In this document: positions 38,695 to 47,767 of the stretch, piece after piece
Numbering within the stretch: position 1 is the stretch's first letter
Layout: each line of letters begins with the position of its first letter
From: Tepidiformaceae bacterium
Lineage (GTDB): Bacteria > Chloroflexota > Dehalococcoidia > Tepidiformales > Tepidiformaceae
Length of the DNA: 64,000 bases
Assembly (NCBI GenBank): GCA_958295975.1
Contig: OY282446.1
Location: 1,341,289-1,405,288, forward strand
Direction: 5' to 3'
Position numbers and translations under genes: made by a program
Notes under the pieces: model-generated
Told to the model about the DNA's origin: nothing
What the model saw: the letters and a program-made list of their open reading frames with translations, nothing else
Database searches by the model: none

Positions 38695-39528
38695 CTAGGT
38701 CCCCTCCGTCTCCATCCCGTTGCCGAGCGCGCCGTGGAGGAACCCCTGCCGCAGGTCGATCTTGTCCCGCTCGCTGATCTCGTAGCCGATGGCCGCGTTC
38801 GCATGGCGCAGGAGTTCACGGTCGATGTGGGGCGGAATCCTGCGGCTGCCCGGCAGCCTGCTGCTGTGGCGGAGCGCATCCACATCCTCGGCGCCCGCGT
38901 CCGTGCGCCACGTCTGCCCGAAATCGACGCCGGCGTCGTACGCTGCGCGCTCGGAAGCGTCCGCGGGCGTCTCCTCGAATTCGCGCAGCCGGAAGCTGGG
39001 CGCGAGCCGCTCGCGGTCGAGCGCGATCACGTCGTCCGCCTCGCGCATGAGCGTCGTCGCCACGGTCTGCTCGCCCACCAGCCCGATCCCCACCAGTACC
39101 ACGCGCACCCCCATGTCCTGCGCCTCCACCACGCCCTGGCGCAGGTCCTCGTCGCCGCCCAGCAGGTAGGCCGTGCTGATCGCCCGATTCTGCGAAAGGC
39201 GGATGAGGTCGCGCACGATCAGCGAATCGACGCCCTTCTGCACGAACCCCTCGCCTCGCGCCACCGTGTTGCCCAGCCGCACCTTCACGCCCGGCTGGTG
39301 CGCGACGGCGTTCTGCGACGGGGAAGGCGTGCCCCCGGGCGCGCCGTCGTACCAGTACGTGCGGAGGTGGCGCTCGGACGGCTCCGCCTCCGCGCCCAGC
39401 TCGGCGAGCATCCGCGTGATCTCGCCGAAGTCGATCTCGATGTGCCCCCGGTGCCTCACGTTCAGGCACAGCTCGCCGCCCGTCGCGTACAGGTAGCCGG
39501 CGTCCACGAACCACGCGAACTGCTGCAT
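38695..39528 (-). CDS. NYN-domain (PIN-like) ribonuclease candidate
   Basis: A 277-residue protein. The ATG at 39528 gives MQQFAWFVDAGYLYATGG, with D9 as the first catalytic Asp. KGVDSLIVRDL and LLGGDEDLRQGVVEAQDMGVRVVLVG provide the further acidic residues of the NYN/PIN-like fold. The C-terminal ~100 residues are charged and unassigned. NYN proteins are usually RNases. Convergent with cysM and divergent from the LLM gene. Confidence 0.8.
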   Translation of the reverse strand: MQQFAWFVDAGYLYATGGELCLNVRHRGHIEIDFGEITRMLAELGAEAEPSERHLRTYWYDGAPGGTPSPSQNAVAHQPGVKVRLGNTVARGEGFVQKGVDSLIVRDLIRLSQNRAISTAYLLGGDEDLRQGVVEAQDMGVRVVLVGIGLVGEQTVATTLMREADDVIALDRERLAPSFRLREFEETPADASERAAYDAGVDFGQTWRTDAGAEDVDALRHSSRLPGSRRIPPHIDRELLRHANAAIGYEISERDKIDLRQGFLHGALGNGMETEGT

Positions 39529-39564
39529 CGGGACCAAGCGTAACCGCCGCCCGCCCCGCCCCGC

Positions 39565-39570
39565 TACACT
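39565..39570 (+). promoter_or_regulatory. -10-like TACACT before the LLM oxidoreductase
   Basis: TACACT lies 7 nt before the ATG at 39578 and no ribosome-binding site intervenes; leaderless candidate. Confidence 0.5.
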
Positions 39571-39577
39571 GCCCCCC

Positions 39578-40483
39578 ATGCGCTTCGGCGTCACGCTCCC
39601 CAACGCGGGCTACGGCGGCGAGCCCGAAACGCTGATCGCGCTCGCCGTCGAGGCCGAGCGCGCGGGCTGGGACGGCGTCTTCCTCTGGGACACGCCCTAC
39701 GCCGCCGCCCCCGACGAGCCGCCCCCGTCCTTCGCCGACGCCTGGGCGCTGCTCGCCGCCATCGCCGTGCGCACGGAGCGCGTGCGCCTCGGCACCATGC
39801 TCACGCCCCTCGCCTGGCACCGCCCCTGGCTCATCGCGCGGCAGGCGGCCACGCTCGACCGCCTCTCCGGCGGGCGCTTCACGCTCGCCGCGGGGCTGGG
39901 CGCGCCGCCCGACGAGGGCCCCTGGTTCGGCGGCGACGAGCCAGACCGGCGCACGCGCGCGGCCATGCTCGACGAGGCCCTCGCCATCCTCGACGGCCTC
40001 TGGAGCGGCCAGCCCTTCGCCTTCGCGGGCGACCACTTCTCCCTGCGCGAGGTCGCCTTCACGCCGACGCCCGTGCAGCGCCCCCGCGTCCCCGTGTGGG
40101 TGGTCGGCGCCTGGCCGCGCGACCCCGCCAGCTGGCCCCGGCGCAAGTCCATGCGCCGCGCCATCCGCTACGACGGCCTGCTCCCCAACGTCTTCGACCG
40201 CGACGGCGCGCCCGTCTTCGACGCCTCCGAAGCGGAGGCGCTGGCCGACCTGCGCGCCATGCGCGACTGGGTCGAGCGCGAGCGCCCCGACGGCGGCCCC
40301 TTCGATGTCGTGATCGAGCGCGAGCTCGCCCCGCTCGACGCCGAAGCGAAGCGCGCCGCCGCCGCGCGCTGGGAGGAAGCGGGCGCCACCTGGTGGCTCG
40401 ACGACGCCTGGTGGGAGATGTGGAACCACCCCGACGACCCCGAGCCCCTGCGCCAGCGCATCCGCCGCGGCCCGCCCCGCTAG
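39578..40483 (+). CDS. LLM-class flavin/F420-dependent oxidoreductase
   Basis: A 301-residue TIM-barrel protein of the luciferase-like family. It shows MRFGVTLPNAGYGGEPE, ERAGWDGVFLWDTPY, TERVRLGTMLTPLAWHRPW, RLSGGRFTLAAGLG and PRVPVWVVGAWPR, all typical of the group. Members use reduced FMN or F420 to oxidise or reduce small substrates; neither cofactor nor substrate can be fixed here. It stands alone between the NYN gene and the tup operon. Confidence 0.87.
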   Translation: MRFGVTLPNAGYGGEPETLIALAVEAERAGWDGVFLWDTPYAAAPDEPPPSFADAWALLAAIAVRTERVRLGTMLTPLAWHRPWLIARQAATLDRLSGGRFTLAAGLGAPPDEGPWFGGDEPDRRTRAAMLDEALAILDGLWSGQPFAFAGDHFSLREVAFTPTPVQRPRVPVWVVGAWPRDPASWPRRKSMRRAIRYDGLLPNVFDRDGAPVFDASEAEALADLRAMRDWVERERPDGGPFDVVIERELAPLDAEAKRAAAARWEEAGATWWLDDAWWEMWNHPDDPEPLRQRIRRGPPR

Positions 40484-40539
40484 CCGCCTGCGGCCCTGCC
40501 CGCTATGCTGCGCGCGGCATATCGCCGCCGGAGCGCGCC

Positions 40540-41376
40540 GTGCCCGTCCGCCGCCTGCTCGCCGCCGCCTGCGCCCTCGCCGTGCTCGCCGCCGCCTGCG
40601 GCGGTTCCGGGGACGGGGACGGCGGCGCCATCATCCTCGCCACCACCACCTCCACGCGCGACAGCGGCCTGCTCGACGAGCTCGTGCCCCGCTTCGAGCG
40701 CGAGACCGGCATCCGCGTGAAGGTCATCGCCGTGGGCACGGGCGCGGCCCTGCGCATGGCGGGCGAAGGCAACGCCGACGCCGTGCTCGTGCACGCCCCC
40801 GAGGCCGAGGCCGCCTACGTGGCCAGCGGCGACCTCGTCGGCGGACGCCTCGTCATGGCCAACGAATTCGTCATCGTGGGCCCGCCCGCCGACCCCGCCC
40901 GCGCCGCCGCCGCGCCCGACCTGCGCGCCGCCGTCGCCGCCATCGCGGCGCATGGGCGCTTCGTCTCGCGCGGCGACGACTCCGGCACGCACCAGCGCGA
41001 GCTCGCCCTCTGGCGGGCCGCCGGCGTCGACCCCCGCGCCGTGGCCCGCGAGGAGACCGGCCAGGGCATGGGCGCCACCCTCGCCATCGCCAGCGAACGC
41101 CGCGCCTACACCCTCGCCGACCGCGGCACCTGGCTCGCCTTGCGCGACGCGCTCGACCTCGCCGTGCTCGTCGAGGGCGGCGTGGACCTCCGCAACGTCT
41201 ACCGCGTGCACGTGGTCAACCCCGAACGCCACGACGGCGTCGAGGCCGCCCGCGCGGAGGCCTTCGCCGCCTTCCTCGTGGCCCCCGCCACGCAGGCGCT
41301 CATCGGCCGCTTCCGCGCCGCCGAATTCGGGCGCTCCCTCTTCTCGCCCGCCGCCGCGGCCGGGGGCGGGGGATGA
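40540..41376 (+). CDS. tupA: Tungstate ABC transporter, substrate-binding lipoprotein TupA
   Basis: A 278-residue protein starting at GTG with a GGAG site upstream and a TATGCT -10-like box at 40504-40509. Lipobox LAAAC gives Cys20. The sequence TTTSTRDSGLLD (35-46) is the TupA anion-binding signature that separates tungstate from sulfate or molybdate binders; the DDSGTHQRE block supports it. First gene of tupABC; it overlaps tupB. It may supply tungsten for molybdopterin-type enzymes. Confidence 0.9.
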   Translation: MPVRRLLAAACALAVLAAACGGSGDGDGGAIILATTTSTRDSGLLDELVPRFERETGIRVKVIAVGTGAALRMAGEGNADAVLVHAPEAEAAYVASGDLVGGRLVMANEFVIVGPPADPARAAAAPDLRAAVAAIAAHGRFVSRGDDSGTHQRELALWRAAGVDPRAVAREETGQGMGATLAIASERRAYTLADRGTWLALRDALDLAVLVEGGVDLRNVYRVHVVNPERHDGVEAARAEAFAAFLVAPATQALIGRFRAAEFGRSLFSPAAAAGGGG

Positions 41377-42068
41377 GCGCCATCGGCGAGGGCCTGCTGG
41401 AGGCGCTGCGCCTCGTCGTGCGCGGCGACGCCGAGCTCTTCGCCATCGCCGGGCGCACGCTCCTCGTCTCCGGCACGGCCACCGCCCTCGCCATGCTCGT
41501 GGGGACGCCCCTCGGCTACCTGCTCGGACGCGCCCGCTTCCCCGCGCGCACGCTCATCCTCGCCGCCGCGGGCACGGGCATGGGCCTGCCCCCGGTGGTC
41601 GCGGGCCTCGTCATCTGGCTGCTGCTCGTGCGCAGCGGCCCCTTCGGCGGCCTCGACCTGATCTACACGAAGCAGGCCATGATCGTCGCCCAGTTCGTCA
41701 TCGCCCTGCCCCTCGTCACGGCCTTCACCGCCGCCGCCATCCAGGCCCTGCCCCCGCGCCTGCCCGACCTGCTGACCGTGCTCGGCGCGGGCCGCGCGCG
41801 CGCCTTCTGGCTGCTCGCGCGGGAGGCGCGCCTGGGCCTGCTGGCCGCCGTCATCGCGGGCTTCGGGGCCGTCGTCTCCGAGGTCGGCGCCTCCATGGCC
41901 GTGGGCGGCAACCTCGCGGGCGACACGCGCGTGCTCACCACCGCCATCGTCACCGAGACCAGCCGCGCCGCCAACGAGCGCGCCATCGCCTACGGCCTCG
42001 TGCTGCTGGCCATGGCCTTCGCCGTGGTGATCGTGCTCACCGTCGTGCAGCAGCGCGGCGCGCGCTGA
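41373..42068 (+). CDS. tupB: Tungstate ABC transporter permease TupB
   Basis: A 231-residue inner-membrane protein with five to six predicted helices and the permease EAA-like loop region (TVLGAGRARAFWLLAREARLG). TupB forms the channel for tungstate with TupA and TupC. Starts in an ATGA overlap with tupA and its TGA shares a base with the tupC ATG. Confidence 0.9.
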   Translation: MSAIGEGLLEALRLVVRGDAELFAIAGRTLLVSGTATALAMLVGTPLGYLLGRARFPARTLILAAAGTGMGLPPVVAGLVIWLLLVRSGPFGGLDLIYTKQAMIVAQFVIALPLVTAFTAAAIQALPPRLPDLLTVLGAGRARAFWLLAREARLGLLAAVIAGFGAVVSEVGASMAVGGNLAGDTRVLTTAIVTETSRAANERAIAYGLVLLAMAFAVVIVLTVVQQRGAR

Positions 42069-43015
42069 TGGAGGCGCGGCTCGAAGGCGTCGCCTTCTCC
42101 TACGGCGACCGCCCCGCTTTGGAAACGGGCGACCTGCGCTTCGCCGCGGGGCGCGTGACCGCCCTGCTCGGCCCCAACGGGTCGGGCAAATCGACGCTGC
42201 TGCGGCTGCTGGCCGGGCTCGAACGCCCCCGCCGCGGGCGCGTGCTGCTGGACGGACGCCCCGCGCCCGCCGCCCGCGCCGCCGTCGCCTACGCCTTCCA
42301 GGAGGCGGTCTTCCTCTCCGGGACGCTGCGCGCCAACCTCGACCTCGCCCTGCGCCTGCGCGGCCTGCCCGCCGCCGCCCGCCGCGCGCGCCTGCAGGAG
42401 GCCGCCGCCGCCTGCGGCGTGGCCCGCCTGCTGGACCGTCCCGCCGCGCGCCTCTCCGGCGGCGAGGCGCAGCGCGCCAACCTCGCCCGCGCCCTCTCCC
42501 TGCGCGCCCCCCTCACGCTGCTCGATGAGCCCCTCGCGGGCTTCGACGAACGCGGGCGCGCGCGCCTGCTCGCCGAGCTGCCAGACCTCCTGCGCCGCTT
42601 CGCCGCCACCGTCGTGCTCGTCACGCACGACCGCGAGGAGGCGCTGCGGCTGGCCGCCGACGTCGTCATCCTGCGCGAAGGGCGCGTGTGCGCCGCCGGG
42701 GAGCGGCGCGCCGTCTTCGCCGCGCCCCCCGACCCGGAGACGGCGGCCTTCCTCGGCTACGCCCTCGTGCCCGCCGATGGCGGCCTCGCCGCCGTCGCCC
42801 CCGGCGCCCTGCGCCCCGGCCCGGGCGATTTCACCCTCGCCCTGCGCGTGGAGGAGGTCGTCGACCTCCTCTCCGGCGTCGAGGTGGCGGGCCGCGTCGG
42901 CGGGGAGCGCGTGGCCGCCGTCTTCCCCCCCGACGCGCCCGCGCCCGCGCGCGGCGATCGCGTGGTCGTGGGCGCGCCCGCCGCCGCCGTCGTGGCCTTT
43001 CCCGCCCCCGGTTGA
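42068..43015 (+). CDS. tupC: Tungstate ABC transporter ATPase TupC
   Basis: A 315-residue ABC ATPase. Walker A GPNGSGKST (35-43), Q-loop AYAFQEAVF, signature LSGGEAQRANLARAL, Walker B LTLLDEPL and H-loop VTHDREEAL are present. After ~235 residues comes an extra ~80-residue Val-rich beta domain (TOBE/MOP-like), common in molybdate/tungstate ATPases and possibly a regulatory oxyanion site. Its stop codon lies in a TTGACA hexamer of the next promoter. Confidence 0.9.
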   Translation: MEARLEGVAFSYGDRPALETGDLRFAAGRVTALLGPNGSGKSTLLRLLAGLERPRRGRVLLDGRPAPAARAAVAYAFQEAVFLSGTLRANLDLALRLRGLPAAARRARLQEAAAACGVARLLDRPAARLSGGEAQRANLARALSLRAPLTLLDEPLAGFDERGRARLLAELPDLLRRFAATVVLVTHDREEALRLAADVVILREGRVCAAGERRAVFAAPPDPETAAFLGYALVPADGGLAAVAPGALRPGPGDFTLALRVEEVVDLLSGVEVAGRVGGERVAAVFPPDAPAPARGDRVVVGAPAAAVVAFPAPG

Positions 43016-43039
43016 CAGGCGCGCCCGCGCCCGTAGCAT
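43012..43039 (+). promoter_or_regulatory. Sigma-70-type promoter, TTGACA-N16-TAGCAT
   Basis: TTGACA (43012-43017) and TAGCAT (43034-43039) with a 16-bp spacer form the best -35/-10 pair in the window. The TGA of tupC is inside the -35 box. About 107 nt of untranslated leader follow before the SWIM-protein ATG at 43147. Confidence 0.6.
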
Positions 43040-43146
43040 GGAAGCCACGATGGATGCGCGGACGGCCCCTCGCGTGTTTCCGGCGTCGCCGTAGGGCGGC
43101 GCCGTTTCGCGTCCGGCGCGCCCGCGCGGGAGGGTTCCCGACCGCC

Positions 43147-43410
43147 ATGCAGTCGAGCATCATCGGCAAGATCGAGAAGGCCCGGCGCTACGCCGCCGAG
43201 CCCGATCGCATTCGCCTCGACGGCGTCAGCGCCACCGTGCGCGGCGACAACGGCGAGCACCAGGTGGCGCTCTCCGGCGACGACTGGTCCTGCACCTGCG
43301 GCTTCTTCGCGGAATGGTCGATCTGCAGCCACACGATGGCGCTCGAACGGGCGCTCGCGGGCCTCGTCCCCGCCCAGCCCCTGCCCGTGAGCCGCGCCTC
43401 CGGCGGCTGA
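43147..43410 (+). CDS. Small SWIM-type zinc-finger protein
   Basis: An 87-residue protein from the ATG at 43147. It contains CxC-x8-CxH: C49, C51, C60 and H62 in WSCTCGFFAEWSICSHTMALE, the SWIM zinc-finger pattern. The preceding residues form a strand-rich segment (ATVRGDNGEHQVALSGDD). SWIM fingers occur in DNA- and protein-binding proteins; a stand-alone version of this size has no fixed function. It has its own promoter and leader and lies 19 bp before murT. Confidence 0.8.
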   Translation: MQSSIIGKIEKARRYAAEPDRIRLDGVSATVRGDNGEHQVALSGDDWSCTCGFFAEWSICSHTMALERALAGLVPAQPLPVSRASGG

Positions 43411-43429
43411 CGCCCCGGCCCGCGGCGGC

Positions 43430-44806
43430 GTGAACGCGCGCATCCCGCTCGCCCTCGGGGCGGCGCGCGCCGCCGCCGCGCTCGGCCGCCGCCTGGGACG
43501 GGGCGGCGGCACCGCCCTCCCCGGCCTCCTCGCCGAACGCATCGCCCCCGACGCCGCCTCCGCCCTCGCCCGTCCCCTCGCGGGCGGCGCCGTGCTCGTC
43601 ACGGGCACGAACGGCAAGACCACCACCGCCCGCCTGCTGGCGGGCATGCTGACCGCCGCCGGACGGCCCGTCGTGCACAACCGCGAGGGCTCGAACCTCA
43701 CGCGCGGCATCGTCTCCGCCCTCGCCGCCGCCGCAGACTGGCGCGGACGCCCCCGCGACGCCCGCGCCATCGCCCTCATGGAGACGGACGAGGCCGCCCT
43801 GCCCGCCGCCGTGCGCGCCCTGCGCCCCCGCGCCGCCGCCTTCACCAACCTCTTCCGCGACCAGCTCGACCGCTACGGCGAGGTCGAGACCGTGGCCGCG
43901 CGCTGGCGCGAGGCGCTCGCCCTGCTGCCGCCCGACGCCACGCTCGCGCTCAACGCCGACGACCCCGCCGTGGCCGAGCTGGCGCTCGACTGGCGCGGCC
44001 CCGTGCACTGGCACTCCCTCGCGGGCGCGCGCGCCGGCACGGGCGATCCCGGCCCCGCCGACGCGCGCTGGTGCCGCGCCTGCGGGGCCGCCTACCGCTA
44101 CGCCGCGCGCTACGCCGCCCACCTCGGCGACTGGCGCTGCGACGGCTGTGGACGCGCCCGCCCCGTCCCCGACACCGCCGCCCTCGCGGTCGAGCGCGCG
44201 CCCGACGGCCTGCGCCTCGACGTCTCCGGCCTGGGCGAGACGCTCCTGCCCCTGCGCGGCCTCTACAACGCGGGCAACGCCCTCGCCGCCGTCGCCCTCG
44301 CGCGCGTCCTCGGCCTGCCGCCGGACGCCATCCGCGCGGGCCTCGCCGCCGCCCGTCCCGCCTTCGGGCGCGGCGAAACGGTTGAGTTTGGGGGCCGCCG
44401 CCTGCGCCTGCTCCTCTGCAAGAACCCGGCGGGCGCCACCGAGGCCCTGCGCCTGCTCGCCGAGGACGGCGCCGCCGAGGTCGCCTTCCTGCTCAACGAC
44501 CGCTTCGCCGACGGACGCGACGTGAGCTGGATCTGGGACGCCGGCTTCGAGCGGCTGGCGGGCAACGTGCGCCGCTGCCGCGCGGGGGGCGACCGCGCCG
44601 CCGACGCCGCCCTGCGCCTGCGCTACGCGGGCTGGCCCGCGCCCGCCAGCGTGACGCGCTCGCCCGCCGCCTTCCTCGACGCCGTCGCCGCCGCGCCCGC
44701 CCGCGACGGCCCCGTCGACGTGCTCGTCACCTACACGGCCCTGCTCGACCTGCGCGCCGAGCTGTCCCGCCGCGGCGCCGTTGCGGGGGCGGCGGTCAGC
44801 GGCTAG
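43430..44806 (+). CDS. murT: MurT-type Mur ligase (lipid II amidation, ligase subunit)
   Basis: A 458-residue Mur-ligase-fold protein starting with GTG. ATP loop GTNGKTTT (59-66), a FTNLFRDQLDRYGE motif, an inserted zinc ribbon with CxxC pairs (WCRACG ~215 and WRCDGCG ~238), and a C-terminal MurT (DUF1727) domain with LLNDRFADGRDVSWIWD, whose Asp is needed for amidation. MurT works with the glutaminase GatD to turn D-Glu into D-isoGln in lipid II. gatD normally follows but is not seen here. Confidence 0.9.
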   Translation: MNARIPLALGAARAAAALGRRLGRGGGTALPGLLAERIAPDAASALARPLAGGAVLVTGTNGKTTTARLLAGMLTAAGRPVVHNREGSNLTRGIVSALAAAADWRGRPRDARAIALMETDEAALPAAVRALRPRAAAFTNLFRDQLDRYGEVETVAARWREALALLPPDATLALNADDPAVAELALDWRGPVHWHSLAGARAGTGDPGPADARWCRACGAAYRYAARYAAHLGDWRCDGCGRARPVPDTAALAVERAPDGLRLDVSGLGETLLPLRGLYNAGNALAAVALARVLGLPPDAIRAGLAAARPAFGRGETVEFGGRRLRLLLCKNPAGATEALRLLAEDGAAEVAFLLNDRFADGRDVSWIWDAGFERLAGNVRRCRAGGDRAADAALRLRYAGWPAPASVTRSPAAFLDAVAAAPARDGPVDVLVTYTALLDLRAELSRRGAVAGAAVSG

Positions 44807-44860
44807 CGCCCGGCGCGTGTATTCGCCGCCCCCTTCGCTGGCGGCCTACGCGCTACCGTG

Positions 44861-44866
44861 TACCAT
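44861..44866 (+). promoter_or_regulatory. -10-like TACCAT before the XRE gene
   Basis: TACCAT is 6 nt before the ATG at 44873, with no ribosome-binding site; leaderless candidate. Confidence 0.5.
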
Positions 44867-44872
44867 GGGCGC

Positions 44873-45109
44873 ATGACGCCTTCCGCGGGCGAGCGCGACC
44901 CCGGCGCGCGCGTGCGCCGCCTGCGCCGCCGCGCGGGGCTGAGCCAGGCCGCCCTCGCCCGCCGCCTCGGCGTGCGCCAGCAGACGGTGAGCGAATGGGA
45001 ACGGGGCCGCTACGCCCCGCGCGGCGCCAGCCTCACCGTGCTGCGCATGTTCGAGGAGGAGGTCGAGCCCTGGGACGCCTCGCCGCCGCAGCGGGAGGAG
45101 ACGCCGTGA
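44873..45109 (+). CDS. Small XRE-family DNA-binding protein
   Basis: A 78-residue single helix-turn-helix protein: VRRLRRRAGLSQAALARRLG and VRQQTVSEWERG are the HTH core. The acidic C-terminus follows directly. The ATG at 44873 was chosen over the GTG at 44858, which lies upstream of the -10-like box. The TGA overlaps the GTG of the DUF2851 gene (GTGA), so the pair is made together and the XRE protein may control it. Confidence 0.8.
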   Translation: MTPSAGERDPGARVRRLRRRAGLSQAALARRLGVRQQTVSEWERGRYAPRGASLTVLRMFEEEVEPWDASPPQREETP

Positions 45110-46317
45110 GCGCCGCCGCCGCCCTCGCGCCCGCGCCCGCGTGGCCGTCCCTCGCCGACGAACCCGCGCCGTGGGACGCCGCCCCGCGCGGCGAGGCCGC
45201 CCTCGCCGCGCGCTGGTTCGCGGGGCTGCGCGCCCCCGCGCGCGTGGAGGACGGACGCTCCCTGCGCGTGCGCTTCCCCGGCGTGCCCGCCCCCGGCCAC
45301 GGCCCCGACGCGCGCGACGCCGTGGTCGAGCTGGACGGCGCCGAGCTGCGCGGCGACGTCGAGTTCCACCTGCGCGCCAGCGGCTGGCGCGCCCACGGCC
45401 ACCACCGCGATCCCGCCTACGCCCGCGTCGTCCTGCACGTGGTCGAGGAGAACGACGGCGGCGCCCTCGCCACCCTCCACGACGGCGGACGCGCCATCGC
45501 CCTCGCGGTCGCGCCCCGCCCCGCCGTCCCGCCGCCCGCCTTCGAGCCGCCCTGCGCGGCCTGCGCCCGCCTCGCCCCGCCCGACGCCGCGCTCGAACGG
45601 CTGGGCCTCGAACGCCTGCGGGAGAAGGCCTCGCGGGCGCGGCACTGGGCGGCGGCGCGCGGCCCCGCGCCCGTGCTCCACGCGCTCGCCCTGGAGACGC
45701 TGGGCGGACGGCGCAACCGCGAGGCCTTCGCCGCCATCGCCCGCCGCCTGCCCCTGCCCGCCCTCCTCGAACGCGCCCCCGCCGCTCCCGCGGAGGGGCG
45801 CACGGAAGCCCTCGCCGCCGCCCTGCGCGAGGCCGCGCGGGGGCTGCCCCTGTCGCGCCGCGGCCTGCGTCCCGCGGCTTTCCCCGAACGCCGCCTGGAG
45901 GCGCTGGCCGCCCTCTGCGCCCGCCTCTGGCCGGATGCGCGCCCCGTCTGGCCGGAGGCGCTGGCCGATCCCGCCGCCGCGCCCCGCGCCCTGCGCGTCC
46001 CCGGCATCGGCGCCGCCGCGGCCCTCGAACTGACCGTCAACGCCGTCCTGCCCGCCGCCCTCGGCGCGCGCCTCTGGCCCGCGGACGAGGCCATCGCCCG
46101 CTTCCGCGCCCTGCCCGCGCCCGCCGCCTACGGCCAGCTGCGCCCCCTCGCGGGCTGGCTCGGCGGGGGCGGGCGCGACCCCTTCGCCCGCGCCGCCGCC
46201 CTGCAGGGCGGCCTGCGCCTGCACGATCGCCACTGCGCCCGCGGCGGCTGCGGCGCCTGCCCCCTCTCCGCGCCGCCGCCGCGCGCGTGCGGGATCGCGC
46301 GCGAGGGGGGAGAATAG
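45106..46317 (+). CDS. DUF2851 family protein
   Basis: A 403-residue protein with a GGGAGGAG site before GTG. It matches the DUF2851 layout: [33 protein letters not shown] near residue 85-120, a helical middle, and a C-terminal [15 protein letters not shown] cysteine cluster that could bind metal. The function of the family is unknown; the N-terminal region has a nuclease-like acidic/His pattern, which is only suggestive. It is coupled to an XRE regulator. Confidence 0.75.
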   Translation: MSAAAALAPAPAWPSLADEPAPWDAAPRGEAALAARWFAGLRAPARVEDGRSLRVRFPGVPAPGHGPDARDAVVELDGAELRGDVEFHLRASGWRAHGHHRDPAYARVVLHVVEENDGGALATLHDGGRAIALAVAPRPAVPPPAFEPPCAACARLAPPDAALERLGLERLREKASRARHWAAARGPAPVLHALALETLGGRRNREAFAAIARRLPLPALLERAPAAPAEGRTEALAAALREAARGLPLSRRGLRPAAFPERRLEALAALCARLWPDARPVWPEALADPAAAPRALRVPGIGAAAALELTVNAVLPAALGARLWPADEAIARFRALPAPAAYGQLRPLAGWLGGGGRDPFARAAALQGGLRLHDRHCARGGCGACPLSAPPPRACGIAREGGE

Positions 46318-46363
46318 CGGCGGCGGCCAACCGGCCCGCGCCGCCGCCGCGAGAGGGGAGCGC

Positions 46364-47767
46364 ATGAAGACCATCGCCGCCAAGATCTGGGAGCAGCACC
46401 TCGTGCGCCGCGAGGCGGGCCTCCCCGACCTGCTCTACATCGACCTCCACCTCGTCCACGAGGTCACCTCCCCGCAGGCCTTCGAGAGCCTGCGCCTCGC
46501 CGGGCGGCGCGTGCGCCGCCCCGACCGCACCCTCGCCACCGTCGACCACAACGTGCCCACCACGGGCCGCGACCTGCCCTGGGACGACCCCCTCTCCATC
46601 CGGCAGGTGGAGACGCTGCGCGCCAACTGCGCCGAATTCGGCGTGCCCTTCTTCGACATCGCCGACCCCCGCCAGGGCATCGTGCACGTCGTCGGCCCCG
46701 AGCAGGGCTTCAGCCAGCCGGGCATGACCATCGTCTGCGGCGACAGCCACACCTCCACCCACGGCGCGCTCGGCGCCCTCGCCTTCGGCATCGGCACCTC
46801 CGAGGTCGAGCACGTGCTCGCCACGCAGACCCTGCCCCAGGCCCCCCCGCGCACCATGGCCGTGGAGGTGAACGGCGAGCTCGCCCGCGGCGTCACCGCC
46901 AAGGACGTGATCCTCAACGTGATCAACGCCATCGGCGTCGGCGGCGGCACCGGCCACGTCGTCGAGTACCGCGGCGACGTGGTGCGCGCGCTCTCCATGG
47001 AGGGCCGCATGACCGTCTGCAACATGAGCATCGAGGCGGGCGCGCGCGCGGGCCTGGTCGCGCCCGACGACGTCGCCTTCGCCTGGCTCGAGGGGCGGCC
47101 CGCCAGCCCCGCCGGGGCCGCCTGGGAACGCGCCCTCGACCGCTGGCGCGCCCTCGCCAGCGACGAGGACGCCGCATTCGACGCCGTCGTCGAACTCGAC
47201 GGGGCCGCGCTCGAACCGTGCGTCACCTGGGGCACGAACCCCGCCCAGAGCGCGCCCGTCACGGGGCGCGTGCCCGACCCCGCCGACGCCTCCGGCGAGG
47301 CCGCCCGCGAGCAGACCGCGCGCGCCCTCCGCTACATGGACCTCGAACCGGGCGCGGCCCTCGCCGACATCCCCCTCGACCGCGTCTTCATCGGCTCCTG
47401 CACGAACTCCCGCCTCGAGGACCTGCGCGCCGCCGCCGCCTGCGTGCGCGGACGGCGCGTGGCCAACCGCGTGCGCGCCATGGTGGTGCCCGGCTCCGGC
47501 CTCGTGAAGGCCGCCGCCGAGGCCGAGGGGCTGGACGAGGTCTTCCGCGCCGCCGGCTTCGAGTGGCGCGACGCGGGCTGCTCCATGTGCCTCGGCATGA
47601 ACCCCGACATCCTGCTCCCCGGCGAGCGCTGCGCCTCCACCTCCAACCGCAACTTCGAGGGCCGCCAGGGGCCCGGCGGGCGCACCCACCTCGTCAGCCC
47701 GCAGATGGCCGCCGCCGCCGCCATCGCCGGCCACTTCGTCGACGTGCGCGACTGGGAGATGGACTGA
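46364..47767 (+). CDS. leuC: 3-isopropylmalate dehydratase large subunit
   Basis: A 467-residue protein of normal length with a strong GAGGGGAG ribosome-binding site. The [4Fe-4S] cluster cysteines are in [12 protein letters not shown] and [35 protein letters not shown] and [26 protein letters not shown] are further signatures. With LeuD it converts 2- to 3-isopropylmalate in leucine synthesis. First of leuC-leuD-micropeptide-aat-leuB. Confidence 0.97.
   Translation: MKTIAAKIWEQHLVRREAGLPDLLYIDLHLVHEVTSPQAFESLRLAGRRVRRPDRTLATVDHNVPTTGRDLPWDDPLSIRQVETLRANCAEFGVPFFDIADPRQGIVHVVGPEQGFSQPGMTIVCGDSHTSTHGALGALAFGIGTSEVEHVLATQTLPQAPPRTMAVEVNGELARGVTAKDVILNVINAIGVGGGTGHVVEYRGDVVRALSMEGRMTVCNMSIEAGARAGLVAPDDVAFAWLEGRPASPAGAAWERALDRWRALASDEDAAFDAVVELDGAALEPCVTWGTNPAQSAPVTGRVPDPADASGEAAREQTARALRYMDLEPGAALADIPLDRVFIGSCTNSRLEDLRAAAACVRGRRVANRVRAMVVPGSGLVKAAAEAEGLDEVFRAAGFEWRDAGCSMCLGMNPDILLPGERCASTSNRNFEGRQGPGGRTHLVSPQMAAAAAIAGHFVDVRDWEMD

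Noticed and set aside
46318-46363. T-box or leucine attenuator before leuC
   Set aside because: The gap is 46 bp, GC-rich, without a T-box sequence or a leucine-rich leader peptide.
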